Positions 1 through 8,568 of a stretch of DNA of 50,055 nt are shown here, piece by piece. The notes below the pieces were generated by a model. It made no database searches. It worked only from the letters and a program-made list of their open reading frames with translations, and was not told where the DNA came from. Source of the stretch: Cytophagia bacterium CHB2 (GTDB lineage: Bacteria; Zhuqueibacterota; Zhuqueibacteria; Zhuqueibacterales; Zhuqueibacteraceae); contig SZPB01000052.1 in assembly GCA_030263535.1 (NCBI GenBank), positions 1-50,055 on the forward strand, given 5' to 3'. Both the position numbers and the translations under genes were made by a program. The number at the start of each line of letters is the position of its first letter. Positions within the stretch are counted from its first letter, which is position 1.

Positions 1-779
1 ATTTGTTCAATTCCGGATGAAGCCGGTTTGGTCTGCCCTTCTGCAAATGTGATCTCGCTCAACAAATACGATTCTCCGATTTCTGCCCAGAATTCAGGCT
101 TCGTATCCGGGCAACCGTCGGCATCTTCGTAGCCGTTCTGGGTTTCCGCCTCGCCCGGACAATTGTCCGCTTCATCGGCCACGCCGTCGCGATCGCTATC
201 CGCAGCCAGCGCATTCGAGAACAAACCGCGAACTTCAGCGCCGTCGCTCAGGCCGTCGCCGTCGCTGTCGCGGCGCATGGGATTGGTGCGGTAGCGCGCG
301 ACTTCGTCGCCGTCGGACAAGCCGTCGCCGTCGGTGTCCGGCCGCAGAGGATTGGTATGCGTTTCGCGCAATTCCACGCGATCGTCCAGGCCGTCGCGAT
401 CGCTATCGCGATGATTGGGATCGGTATGGTATTTTTTAAGCTCATCGAAATCCGACAAGCCATCGTTGTCAGAATCAGCGTCTGTAGGATTCGTGTGATA
501 AATATTGATCTCGTCGCTGTCGATCAAACCATCTTTGTCGCTGTCGGGCGATTTGGGATTGGTGCCGAATGTTTTTTCCTCGTCATCCGAGAGGCCGTCG
601 CCGTCTTTGTCGATGCGCGGTTTGACTGTCGTAGAAGCCGTGCCGGTGGAAATATAATTCATGGCTTGAACAATGGCGAAAGCAGAATCAAAGGAAGGAA
701 GCAGCGGCGAGGAGAAAAACAGCGGCAAAAACAGCATGAGGATTACAGCGCGTATCAGCCGTGTGAATTTGTTCGGCAT
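1..779 (-). CDS. TSP3-repeat (calcium-binding) envelope protein, C-terminus beyond the window
   Basis: Read on the minus strand from ATG at 779, with no stop before the left edge (259 codons seen). It opens with a signal-peptide-like segment (MPNKFTRLIRAVILMLFLPL), followed by seven Asp-rich repeats of about 23 residues of the form DSDGDGLSDGDEV...TNP, typical of thrombospondin type 3 / EF-hand-like calcium-binding repeats. The last repeat has the Cys pair form DNCPGEAETQNGYEDADGCP seen in OmpA-family proteins. The final visible residues (AEIGESYLLSEITFAEGQTK) resemble the start of an OmpA peptidoglycan-binding domain, but that domain lies outside the window, so OmpA-like is inference. Likely exported and structural. 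No operon partner is visible upstream. Confidence 0.82.
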   Translation of the reverse strand, partial: MPNKFTRLIRAVILMLFLPLFFSSPLLPSFDSAFAIVQAMNYISTGTASTTVKPRIDKDGDGLSDDEEKTFGTNPKSPDSDKDGLIDSDEINIYHTNPTDADSDNDGLSDFDELKKYHTDPNHRDSDRDGLDDRVELRETHTNPLRPDTDGDGLSDGDEVARYRTNPMRRDSDGDGLSDGAEVRGLFSNALAADSDRDGVADEADNCPGEAETQNGYEDADGCPDTKPEFWAEIGESYLLSEITFAEGQTKPASSGIEQ

Positions 780-1712
780 AGCTGGCTCCCGATTTAAGTT
801 CTGACAGCCATAAATTTGAATTTTCGTAAGAATTTAGTCGTTTGAAGTTTTCGCCCACTGAATTGGAGATCTCACTGAATTGAACTCAAAAAGCTTAATT
901 TCTGTGGGAGCTCTATTTCTGTGAGCGGTTTTTTTGTTCGGGGTTCATTTAGCTAAATTCTTGCGAATTTTCTAGAATTCAACCGATATGCGTGAGGGTT
1001 GATTTTGGCAACCGTTCGCTCGCAACCAAAAGCAAAGCTTGTGCCGTCTTTCCGGGCATTGCTCAATTGTGTGCGAGACCTGGCAGTTTGATGCGTATTG
1101 CGTCCGGCTCTCGAAGGTACAAATGAGACGGTACAAGTGAAATAATTTTTAGGAATTAGGTTGAAAAAATAAAAAAGAATTTCTGACTTCGTGGAGAGAA
1201 GTTTTTGGCGGATAAAAGAGGGGTGGAAGTTGTCGGACTGGGATTGGTTAAGCCCGCCATTCAAGTGCATAACTGACTCAAAATTGGCCAGGCGGGAAGC
1301 AATTTGCCTCGCCTGAGACGAATGAGAAACTTATTCGCGCTAAAGGATGTCCGAAAATAAAACATTGTTCTGCCGGCCCAAAGAAGTTATGTGTGAAATG
1401 AAGACTGCGGGCAATTTTCAATCGCAGCTATGAATTCTGCAAAGCAGCGATTGTTGACGCACAGCATATAAAAATTTCTATTGAATAACAAATGTTTTTT
1501 GTTACAAAAATGTTAAAAGCGAGCTGCCCTCATCCCGGGCTTGTGGCCGGCTAATTCATTGTCGGCTGAGCTTGTAGAAGCCGGCATATGGCGATAGGCC
1601 AGTTCGCGATAAAACTAAAACTCTCTATCGTCTGAGCATCGTCGTGTGTGAGACCCGAAGCAAGTTGATGTGCCGAAATTTTTCTTCACCTTATGCCATG
1701 AAGTCCATCGCC
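780..1712. other. Gene-free stretch between two minus-strand genes
   Basis: No convincing coding frame. A minus-strand open frame at 953-1270 has no recognisable domain, no good ribosome-binding site and a composition unlike the neighbours. The stretch holds a diverged copy of the dispersed hairpin repeat near 885-926 and a small inverted repeat (TAACAAA / TTTGTTA) at 1486-1504. The part next to 780 should contain the promoter of the TSP3-repeat gene, but no clear promoter was identified. Confidence 0.5.
885..926 (+). repeat. Diverged copy of dispersed hairpin repeat (family A)
   Basis: Shares the core AAAAAGCTT, then TGTGGGA, then TTTCTGTGAG with the better copies at 5112-5186, 14458-14527 and 41108-41181. 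It lies about 106 bases from the start of the TSP3-repeat gene. This is the weakest of the four copies and could be partly chance. Confidence 0.4.
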
Positions 1713-2597
1713 TCAATACTTCGCAACCAAATAGGCGCCTAATGCCACCCGCACGATATCCAACGCCGGCCGAGACCACCGGGACAATTCAATGCGATGG
1801 TCTTTTCCCGTGAGATCGAAAATGACAATGCTGTCGGTTGTATGTTTTCTGTCATAATCGAACCAAACATTGTGCAACGCCTTGTCATAAATGAGATTTT
1901 GTATAAACCAATAAATCAGAACGGCGCCGGTAGCGCGCAAAGCAAAATGTTTCAGAGATACCCGTTCCTGCCCCAGCTCAACGCCGGCGCTGAATCCGGC
2001 GGCCAGATAACCAAGATGCGCCAAATTTTTCACGAAATGCCAATGCCGCGAATTTGCGCCAAACAAATACGTATCGCGATTGCCTGCATCCTGAATGGCA
2101 TCTTGATAATGATCGAAGAAAGCCGCCCACCAAAACGCCCCCAATCCTCCCCATTTTAACAGCGGTGAGTTTTTGTTTTTTGATGCCGGGTTGTTCGCCG
2201 GCACATGCGACAGGCTTGGCCACAATTGAAATGCCTGCGCTGAAAAGTCCTGCGCATACCTTCTCTCCGGCATGAGGCGCTGCCTGGCTGCTGCGTTCAA
2301 CAGCAATTCTGTCAAAAGGAATTGCGCGACTGTGTTGGTATCGGCAAGCAGCGGAAGAAGGTCGCAAACGAAATCTCCCGGCTGGCTTCGGCAAAGCCCC
2401 TCGCCTTTGGTCTGATTGAAAGCAAATGAATGCCAATCCCGCATAGTTCGGAAGGAACAAGAGTCCGAATTTGCTTTGATCGTGGCTGGGGCGTCAGCAT
2501 TTGTTTGAGAGCTTGCGACTGTTGCGATTTGGACGGCGGCGAGCGTGAGTACTAGCGCACACTTCACGCGCGTGAAAGGAATCCTGGCAATGTGCAT
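1713..2597 (-). CDS. Hypothetical exported or membrane protein, 294 aa
   Basis: ATG start at 2597. The N-terminus (MHIARIPFTRVKCALVLTLA) looks like a signal peptide ending around residue 30 (SSQTNA). The C-terminal half has several hydrophobic stretches, roughly residues 150-165, 190-205, 210-228 and 275-290, suggesting a membrane-embedded or membrane-associated domain; a His/Trp-rich segment (SRHWHFVKNLAHLGY) lies between. No family is recognised. It is divergent from the barrel-protein operon starting at 3020. A real gene is supported by length, signal peptide and consistent composition; function is unknown. Confidence 0.7.
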   Translation of the reverse strand: MHIARIPFTRVKCALVLTLAAVQIATVASSQTNADAPATIKANSDSCSFRTMRDWHSFAFNQTKGEGLCRSQPGDFVCDLLPLLADTNTVAQFLLTELLLNAAARQRLMPERRYAQDFSAQAFQLWPSLSHVPANNPASKNKNSPLLKWGGLGAFWWAAFFDHYQDAIQDAGNRDTYLFGANSRHWHFVKNLAHLGYLAAGFSAGVELGQERVSLKHFALRATGAVLIYWFIQNLIYDKALHNVWFDYDRKHTTDSIVIFDLTGKDHRIELSRWSRPALDIVRVALGAYLVAKY

Positions 2598-3019
2598 CGG
2601 ACGTCACCGTGATTCTGATGGGAATGCTTGCCGGAAGGCAGGAGTCTCAACATGCAAGAAGAGCGAGGAAAGCCGTCGGGAAAGGAAATTGCCGCTGTCG
2701 AAGATCATCCTTACAACGGCTCCCCGCCTGTATCCCGCCGATTGATGGGATTGCATTGGCGATCAACATAGCCACCTGTTCTTGAAAAGTCAAGCCTAAG
2801 CTTTTTGCCGTTCGGTGGCGCGCCGTTAGAAAACAAGAGCCTGTGTTTCCGCAAGCTTGCAGACGTGTTGCTATAACCTTTCAAGCTCGGCATTGTTTTC
2901 ATGCCGGGTTGGGCCATTTTTGCTAACAAAGGCTACCCACGGATTCACGCCAATTCAAATTCAAGCCCACGGGCAAAACTGAAAAACGTTTAAAGAAAGC
3001 ATGGAGGAGCGTGTTTCGC
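2598..3019. other. Divergent intergenic region
   Basis: About 420 bases between the start of the minus-strand gene at 2597 and the plus-strand gene at 3020, so it must hold two outward promoters. I see no clear box pair, operator or hairpin. A short minus-strand open frame (2711-2929) shows no recognisable family. Confidence 0.45.
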
Positions 3020-3820
3020 ATGAATGCGCATCATAAGTTTCTTAAAGCCTTTTTGCTTTGCGTCATTGTCGCGTTTACTCCGGCTTTGCGCGGCCAGCAT
3101 ATTTCCGACATCAAAATGCGGTATTCCGGCACCGCCATTACCGAAGCCAAACTTGAAAACGTCGGCACACTGCCGGTGGATTTCTACCGGCAGAATCTGG
3201 AAGTGGAAGTGGGATTGGGTCAGACTTTTGTCGGCATGTCCTATCAATATGCCACCAAGAAAAAACACAGCCAAAAGCCCGGCAACAAATTCGGCAAAGT
3301 CGAAGATGGCACGATGCTAACCGCCGGTTACAATCATATTTTTTCTGATCGGGTTCGTTTGGAAACACAAGGGCGCGTGGAAATTTGGGGCGATACCAAT
3401 CCTGCGCACGCTTTGCACGCGGCGGAGACTGACCTGCGCATGAATCTGATCATGTTCGATGCCGATGGCGCGATGTTTCTGGGAGAGAGCCCCATTTTCC
3501 CCTCGTTGCAAGCGGGAGTGAGCCTGAACAAATTCGGCCGCGTGCAAGCTACGGCAGGCGCCAGTTTTTGGTGGAGCGGATTGGGTTTCTATCTGGCCGG
3601 ATACCAAGCCCTAAATGGCGTGGAAGAAGCGCTGAATCCCGGCAGTGATGCCGACAAGGCATTTGCGAATTTGAAAAACAGCGGCGTCAGCCTGGGGTTG
3701 ACGTATGAGCTGGGCGGTTTTCAGGTTTTGCTCAAGCACAATTATGCCATCATGAACGGCGGCAATGACCTGACCTTGGGTTTGCAGTATCAATACTTCT
3801 TCCGGCACAACAGGAGATAA
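3020..3820 (+). CDS. Predicted outer-membrane beta-barrel protein, 266 aa
   Basis: Start chosen at ATG 3020, because GGAGGAG at 3003-3009 lies about 10 bases upstream; a GTG at 3011 would sit on top of it. Residues 1-26 (MNAHHKFLKAFLLCVIVAFT) form a signal peptide. The mature part consists of short alternating strands rich in Gly, Tyr and Phe (VGLGQTFVGMSYQYA, TAGYNHIFSDRVRLETQGRV) and ends LTLGLQYQYFFRHNRR, with a C-terminal aromatic strand as in barrel proteins. No named family recognised. One base separates its stop from the next ATG, and AGGAG of the next gene overlaps its end, so the two genes are co-transcribed and probably work together at the envelope. Confidence 0.75.
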   Translation: MNAHHKFLKAFLLCVIVAFTPALRGQHISDIKMRYSGTAITEAKLENVGTLPVDFYRQNLEVEVGLGQTFVGMSYQYATKKKHSQKPGNKFGKVEDGTMLTAGYNHIFSDRVRLETQGRVEIWGDTNPAHALHAAETDLRMNLIMFDADGAMFLGESPIFPSLQAGVSLNKFGRVQATAGASFWWSGLGFYLAGYQALNGVEEALNPGSDADKAFANLKNSGVSLGLTYELGGFQVLLKHNYAIMNGGNDLTLGLQYQYFFRHNRR

Positions 3821-3821
3821 T

Positions 3822-5009
3822 ATGACAGCTCTCGGCTTACGGGTTGCGTTCGGCGTGTTGGCGTGCGCGCTGCTTGGAATGTCGCCTGCGGCTGAAGCGC
3901 AATGGGCGATCATCAAAAAGTCGCTGCCTCCAGAAGTGAGAATTTTGGAGGAAACGAACACGCGTTTGGTGTTAGGCCGGGAGGACGATTCCACTGCGAC
4001 CGTGGTGATGACAATCAAGCCGGCAGGCGATGCGGATCTGCACGGCGGATCAGAAGCCCGGCGCGGCGGCAATGTCTATCGCGTTTGGATCACAACCGAA
4101 AACTTTTGGCAGAAACCATATCTTGCCGAAGACGGCGGCAGGAAATTTTTCGGTGAGAGACTGGTGAAAGCATTCCGCCGGGAGGAAGGTCTCACGCCTC
4201 CACCGCCGGCAGAGCCGGATCCCCAAGAACAGCAAGAATTGCTTGCTGCTGACACCCTTAAACCGCCACCGGTTGCTCAGGCGGAGCCGGCAGAGCCTCC
4301 GATTGAGGAAGAAATTGTCGATAGTACCGTCGTGGACACGCCGCAAGTGGTTGCATCCGATGAAGTGTTTGAGGAAGCGCCCGAGCCACCAGGAGAATCA
4401 CAACAAGCAGCAGAGGTGAAGGTGGGGGCAAGCGCGCCGGCTTTCGAACCAGCAACCTCTTCATACGATGAACCGGCTCCTGAAGCGGAGACTGAGTGGA
4501 AGTGGACCGAGCCGGCTGATTCGCCCATCGTTGAAGAACAACCGGCAGAATCGCAAAATTCATTTCAACAAGCGCCCCCTGAGAAAGAAGAAGCTCAGCC
4601 GATGCCCACGGTGAAGGTTCCGTCGCGATTATTCGAAGGCAGTGGCGCCCTGGCAGCGATCAGCGCAATTGCCGCGTTGATTTTATTGCCGGTTTTAAGC
4701 GTGGTTTTTTCGCCCACTTTCCGCGCTCGCTACTGCATGTTTCGCGGCGAACCCGCGCGCGCAGCCGTGCTCTATGAAACGATTCTGGCCCGGCGCCCCG
4801 GCAAAACCAAGCTCTACGTCGAGCTTGCGAATGCCTATTTGCTGCTGGGCCGCCAGGATGATCAAGCTATGCGGATCTTCAAAATCGTTTTGCAATTGCA
4901 GCCGTCGGTTAAAAATAGCGATGCGATCAAGGCCATCATCACGCAAAAATTTTTGCACAAAGGCAAGATGGACGACGAAAAAACCGAGCATCCCAAGTCG
5001 AGCTCGTGA
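3822..5009 (+). CDS. Secreted, membrane-anchored protein with Pro/Glu-rich linker and TPR-like C-terminus, 395 aa
   Basis: Signal peptide at residues 1-27 (ending AEAQ), then a small globular region (about 28-115), then a long acidic Pro/Glu-rich linker (about 120-265, PPPPAEPDPQEQQEL and similar), one membrane helix near 275-297 (ALAAISAIAALILLPVLSVV) and a C-terminal TPR-like helical pair (about 305-370, ARAAVLYETILARRPGKTKL). The arrangement suggests a periplasmic N-part spanning towards a cytoplasmic TPR part. The gene is translationally coupled to the barrel gene upstream (1-base gap). The linker would allow it to reach across the periplasm; that role is inference. No family name is assigned. 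Confidence 0.75.
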   Translation: MTALGLRVAFGVLACALLGMSPAAEAQWAIIKKSLPPEVRILEETNTRLVLGREDDSTATVVMTIKPAGDADLHGGSEARRGGNVYRVWITTENFWQKPYLAEDGGRKFFGERLVKAFRREEGLTPPPPAEPDPQEQQELLAADTLKPPPVAQAEPAEPPIEEEIVDSTVVDTPQVVASDEVFEEAPEPPGESQQAAEVKVGASAPAFEPATSSYDEPAPEAETEWKWTEPADSPIVEEQPAESQNSFQQAPPEKEEAQPMPTVKVPSRLFEGSGALAAISAIAALILLPVLSVVFSPTFRARYCMFRGEPARAAVLYETILARRPGKTKLYVELANAYLLLGRQDDQAMRIFKIVLQLQPSVKNSDAIKAIITQKFLHKGKMDDEKTEHPKSSS

Positions 5010-5430
5010 TCCGCGCAGTAACGGACTTATGGCAAAGCTTTGATCATAGCATAACACGTTCCCGAAGAATCATCGGATTTTCGCAATACGGTAAGCCATA
5101 AAGCATTCAAAGTCAGAATAAAATTCTGAAAGTTATTGGCCCACAAATTTGAATTCCCACAACAGTAAAAAGCTTTTTTGTGGGATTACAACTTTGCTTT
5201 GCTTTAAACCCGCCCGCGCGGGCTTCTGCTTTATATCCCTTTGCAATCACCCTGCCATACCGTCACAATTTTTGATTGGTTACATCTCCTCAGAAACCTC
5301 ATTTCTATATTCCTCGTTTTGTCCTCTTGCATTCTAAGCGAGTCATGCTTAGATTAAGTCCGGCGTATTTGTTCATTCACGCTTCAACTTACCGCAACGA
5401 TAATAGAATTATTTCATTTCAGGATTGGCC
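5010..5430. other. Gene-free stretch before the NagB/PIG-L gene
   Basis: Contains the dispersed repeat at 5112-5186 and then AT-rich sequence leading to the next gene. Small plus-strand open frames at 5149-5337 and 5276-5458 have no recognisable product. Promoter of the downstream gene is expected here but not identified. Confidence 0.45.
5112..5186 (-). repeat. Dispersed hairpin repeat, family A, minus orientation
   Basis: About 75 bases with a stem CCCACAA / TTGTGGG around an AAAAAGCTTTTT palindrome, followed (on the minus strand) by TTTGTGGG and CTTTCAGAATTTTATTCT. Read on the minus strand it aligns over its whole length with the copy at 41108-41181. It begins about 100 bases past the stop of the preceding gene. 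May act as a transcript-end structure; this is inference. Confidence 0.7.
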
Positions 5431-7785
5431 ATGTCTAAACGCCCGCCCGCTGATTTGACTGCCGTCGAGCGTGTGGCTCTGCAAGCCTCGCCCTTTCAAG
5501 CGCTCTATTCGCCCACGGAAAAAATCAAAACCATCGTTGTCGCCAATTTCCCCGCGCTCGGCAAGCTGGCGGCCATGCGTTTCATCGAATGGGTGCAACA
5601 CAATCCCGGCGGCGTGATTTCATTGCCCACCGGCAAAACGCCGGAACACTTCATCAAATGGGTGACCTATTTGTTGGCGAATTGGATGCAGCGCGAGGTG
5701 CAAAGTGAGCTTGAAAAAAACGGCGTCGATCCGGCGCGCATGCCCGAGATGAAAAGCCTGCACTTCGTGCAAATCGACGAATTCTACCCCATCAATCCCG
5801 CGCAACACAACAGCTTTTTTTACTATGTCAATAAATTTTATTTGCAAGGCTTTGGACTCGATCCGCAAAAAGCCTTGCTGATCGATTGCTCAAAGATCGG
5901 GCTGGCCCCGCATGAAACCTTGAGCACCATTTGGCCGGACGACGAGGTGAATCTCGAGCTCCGCTATAAACAGGGCAAAAATGCGGCGGAACGCCAGCAA
6001 CAACGCGTGCTGCAGAAAATCGATCAATGGTGCCAGGAATATGAAGATACGATTCGCCGGTTGGGCGGCATCGGTTTTTTTCTCGGCGGCATCGGCCCGG
6101 ACGGCCACATCGGTTTCAATGTGCGCGGCTCGGATCATTACAGCACAACGCGCCTGACGCCGACGAATTACGAAACGCAAGCCGCCGCCGCGACCGATCT
6201 CGGCGGTATTGAAGTTTCGCGCAAGCGTCTGGTTATCACCATCGGATTGGGAACCATCACCTACAATCCGGACTGCGCCGCCCTCATCATCGCCGCGGGC
6301 GAGGCCAAGGCCGACATCGTCGCCAGCGCCGTGCAGAGCAACAAGGATATTTTGTATCCCGCCAGCGCTTTGCAAATCCTGCCCAATGCCCGATTCTATA
6401 TCACCATGGGTGCAGCCAAACAGCTTCACGAACGCCAGCATGTTTTGCTGTTGAATGCGGAGGCAGTTGACGATCAGGAAGTCGAACGCGTCATCGTCGA
6501 TCTCGCCGTGCGGCTGAATAAGCGCGTGGTGGAACTTACGGAGGATGATTTTCTGAGCGACCGCACGGCGCATGCGATTTTGGCGAAACGTCGGCAGGAG
6601 CCACAATACCTCACGAATATGGTGCATAACAGCCTGGTGGCTAAAATTGAAAAAGGCGCAAAAACATTGAACCGGACGCGTTTTTTTCACACAGAGCCGC
6701 ATCACGATGATTTGATGCTCGGCTATTTGCCCTATATCGTGCGGCACGTGCGCGATGCGAGCAATACGCATTTTTTTGCGTGCCTGACCAGCGGCTTCAC
6801 CGCGGTGACGAATCAGTATATGAAGCAGCAAATCAGCCGCTTGCGCGGATTTCTCTACAGCCCTGAGTTTGCGGCGTTGCAGCAAGAGGGCTATTTCGCG
6901 CCGGCAAATGATTTGGGCCGCAATCGCGATGTCTGGCAATATCTCGACGGGGTGGCGGCCAAACGCAATCGCGTGAAAGATGAAGGCACGGCGCGCCGTT
7001 TTCTGCGCAATCTCATTGAACTCTATGGCGAGCACGAATTCCCGCAAGTGCAAAAGCGTTTGAATGTTCTTGAGGATTATTTCGACAAACAATATCCCGG
7101 CAAAAAAGACGAAGAGAAAATTCAACGCCTCAAGGGCATGTGCCGCGAGTGGGAGGCGGAATGTTTGTGGGGGTATTTCGGCTGGGATCGCTCGAATGTG
7201 CTGCACCTCCGCCTGGGATTTTATACCGGCGATATTTTCACGCAGGAGCCGACGGTCGAGCGTGATGTTGTGCCGGTGTTGAACGCGCTCGAAGACGTGC
7301 GGCCCGACATCGTGACGGTGGCGCTCGATCCCGAAGCCAGCGGCCCGGATACGCATTACAAAGTCCTGCAAGCGATTACGGAAGCCTTGCGGCGCTATGA
7401 AAAGCAAGCCGGGCGCGGGGATATCACGGTCTGGGGTTATCGCAATGTGTGGTTCCGTTTTCATCCGAGCGAGGCGAATATTTACGTGCCGGTGTCGCTC
7501 AACATGTTTTCCATCATGCAAAATGCGTTCATGAACACCTTCATCTCACAAAAGGACGCCTCCTTCCCCAGCTATGAACACGACGGCCCGTTTTCGGAAT
7601 TGGCGCAAAAGATTCAAGCCGAGCAATATCAGCGCATCAAGATTTGCCTGGGACGCAAGTGGTTTCACGAGCATGAAAGCGCGATGATTCGCGCGACGCG
7701 CGGTTTGGTTTTTTTGAAGGAGATGAACTTGCAGGAATTCTATCAGCGCAGCCGCGAGCTGAAACAGATGGCGGAGAATCGCTGA
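5431..7785 (+). CDS. NagB-like glucosamine-6-phosphate deaminase fused to PIG-L/LmbE deacetylase
   Basis: Start chosen at ATG 5431 with AGGA six bases upstream; an in-frame TTG at 5425 is less likely. About residues 20-350 match the NagB/6-phosphogluconolactonase fold: substrate loop (SLPTGKTPEHF), VQIDEFYPIN, and the catalytic GPDGHIGFN with Asp and His kept. NagB converts glucosamine-6-phosphate to fructose-6-phosphate plus ammonia. About residues 410-700 match the PIG-L/LmbE zinc deacetylase family: TEPHHDDLMLGY holds the metal-binding HxDD motif and PDTHYKVL the distal His. Such two-domain proteins of about 650-800 residues are known in Bacteroidetes. Together the domains suggest deacetylation and deamination of an amino-sugar; the acetylated substrate is not identified. 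It stands first, followed by the stress protein after 61 bases. Confidence 0.85.
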   Translation: MSKRPPADLTAVERVALQASPFQALYSPTEKIKTIVVANFPALGKLAAMRFIEWVQHNPGGVISLPTGKTPEHFIKWVTYLLANWMQREVQSELEKNGVDPARMPEMKSLHFVQIDEFYPINPAQHNSFFYYVNKFYLQGFGLDPQKALLIDCSKIGLAPHETLSTIWPDDEVNLELRYKQGKNAAERQQQRVLQKIDQWCQEYEDTIRRLGGIGFFLGGIGPDGHIGFNVRGSDHYSTTRLTPTNYETQAAAATDLGGIEVSRKRLVITIGLGTITYNPDCAALIIAAGEAKADIVASAVQSNKDILYPASALQILPNARFYITMGAAKQLHERQHVLLLNAEAVDDQEVERVIVDLAVRLNKRVVELTEDDFLSDRTAHAILAKRRQEPQYLTNMVHNSLVAKIEKGAKTLNRTRFFHTEPHHDDLMLGYLPYIVRHVRDASNTHFFACLTSGFTAVTNQYMKQQISRLRGFLYSPEFAALQQEGYFAPANDLGRNRDVWQYLDGVAAKRNRVKDEGTARRFLRNLIELYGEHEFPQVQKRLNVLEDYFDKQYPGKKDEEKIQRLKGMCREWEAECLWGYFGWDRSNVLHLRLGFYTGDIFTQEPTVERDVVPVLNALEDVRPDIVTVALDPEASGPDTHYKVLQAITEALRRYEKQAGRGDITVWGYRNVWFRFHPSEANIYVPVSLNMFSIMQNAFMNTFISQKDASFPSYEHDGPFSELAQKIQAEQYQRIKICLGRKWFHEHESAMIRATRGLVFLKEMNLQEFYQRSRELKQMAENR

Positions 7786-7846
7786 GGGAGTTGCACAAGT
7801 TGTGGTGGTTGACGAATTTTTATCGGTGGCGAAAGGACGGCTAGAT

Positions 7847-8320
7847 ATGAAGTTGAAGAAAATCCTTGTGTGTACAGATTTTTCCGACAGCGCCAAGCGC
7901 GCGGTTGATTATGCGGCGAAACTGGCGGAAGCGAATCATGCGAAGCTCGTGGTGTTGACGGTTCTGCCGGATTTGTTGCTGTCGGATGAAGAGTTGGTTA
8001 TGGCGCGGGTGAACGTGGAAAGTATAAGGGCAGAAAGCCAAAAGCAGATCGCGGCAGCGCAAGCCAAACTGGTGAAACACATGCGCCCGGCGGCGCTGAA
8101 AAAACTGCGGCCGCAATTCATCGTGCGCGACGGCAAGCCATTTGTCGAGATTATCCGCACGGCAAAAGAATTGAAGGCTGATTTGATCGTCATCTCCAGT
8201 CACGGCCAAAGCCGGCTCGCGGAAATGCTGCTGGGCAGCACCACCGAGCGTGTGGTGCAGAAAGCGCCGTGTTCGGTGCTGGTGGTGCGCGAAGCCCAGC
8301 ATGAGTTCAAGATGCCGTGA
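7847..8320 (+). CDS. Universal stress protein, UspA family, 157 aa
   Basis: Start at ATG 7847, preceded by AAAGGA at a spacing of nine; an upstream GTG frame extension is not needed. The product opens KKILVCTDFSDSAKRAVDYA, the usual Usp N-terminus with the nucleotide-binding Asp, and ends with SSHGQSRLAEMLLGSTTERV, the G-x2-G-x9-G-S nucleotide loop in which the first Gly is Ser. VQKAPCSVLVVRE is the classical C-terminal strand. Single-domain Usp proteins bind ATP or are regulated by it under stress. The gene probably shares a transcript with the NagB/PIG-L fusion upstream. A 248-base gap separates it from the large membrane gene. Confidence 0.9.
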   Translation: MKLKKILVCTDFSDSAKRAVDYAAKLAEANHAKLVVLTVLPDLLLSDEELVMARVNVESIRAESQKQIAAAQAKLVKHMRPAALKKLRPQFIVRDGKPFVEIIRTAKELKADLIVISSHGQSRLAEMLLGSTTERVVQKAPCSVLVVREAQHEFKMP

Positions 8321-8485
8321 TTAAGCTGATACAAGCTATTAAGAATCTTTTATTAAGCGCTGGGGTTTAGGCAGTAGTATTAGCGGCGGGCTTCTTATTA
8401 TCCCTCCCGTTCCTCCTCATTCGCATGCACAGATTTGTGAGATTTTTTCCTCACAGTGTGTCTTCATGTTGTACAGATTCTAAAG

Positions 8486-8494
8486 TGCTATACT
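8486..8494 (+). promoter_or_regulatory. Possible extended -10 promoter element
   Basis: TGCTATACT has the form of an extended -10 (TGn followed by TATACT), 75 bases before the start of the membrane-TPR gene. A matching -35 at the right spacing is not obvious, and promoter consensus in this group may differ, so this is weak. Confidence 0.25.
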
Positions 8495-8568
8495 GATAGG
8501 CATGCTGACGGTGCTTTCCGTCATAATCACTTCAATAAGGCGCCAATTCCAATAATTAGGGAGGGGCC

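Noticed and set aside
953-1270. 105-codon minus-strand frame
   Set aside because: No ribosome-binding site, no domain, and Ser/Arg-rich composition like translated intergenic DNA.
5890-7521. 543-codon minus-strand frame opposite the NagB/PIG-L gene
   Set aside because: Antisense shadow of a well-conserved gene, with no recognisable domain.
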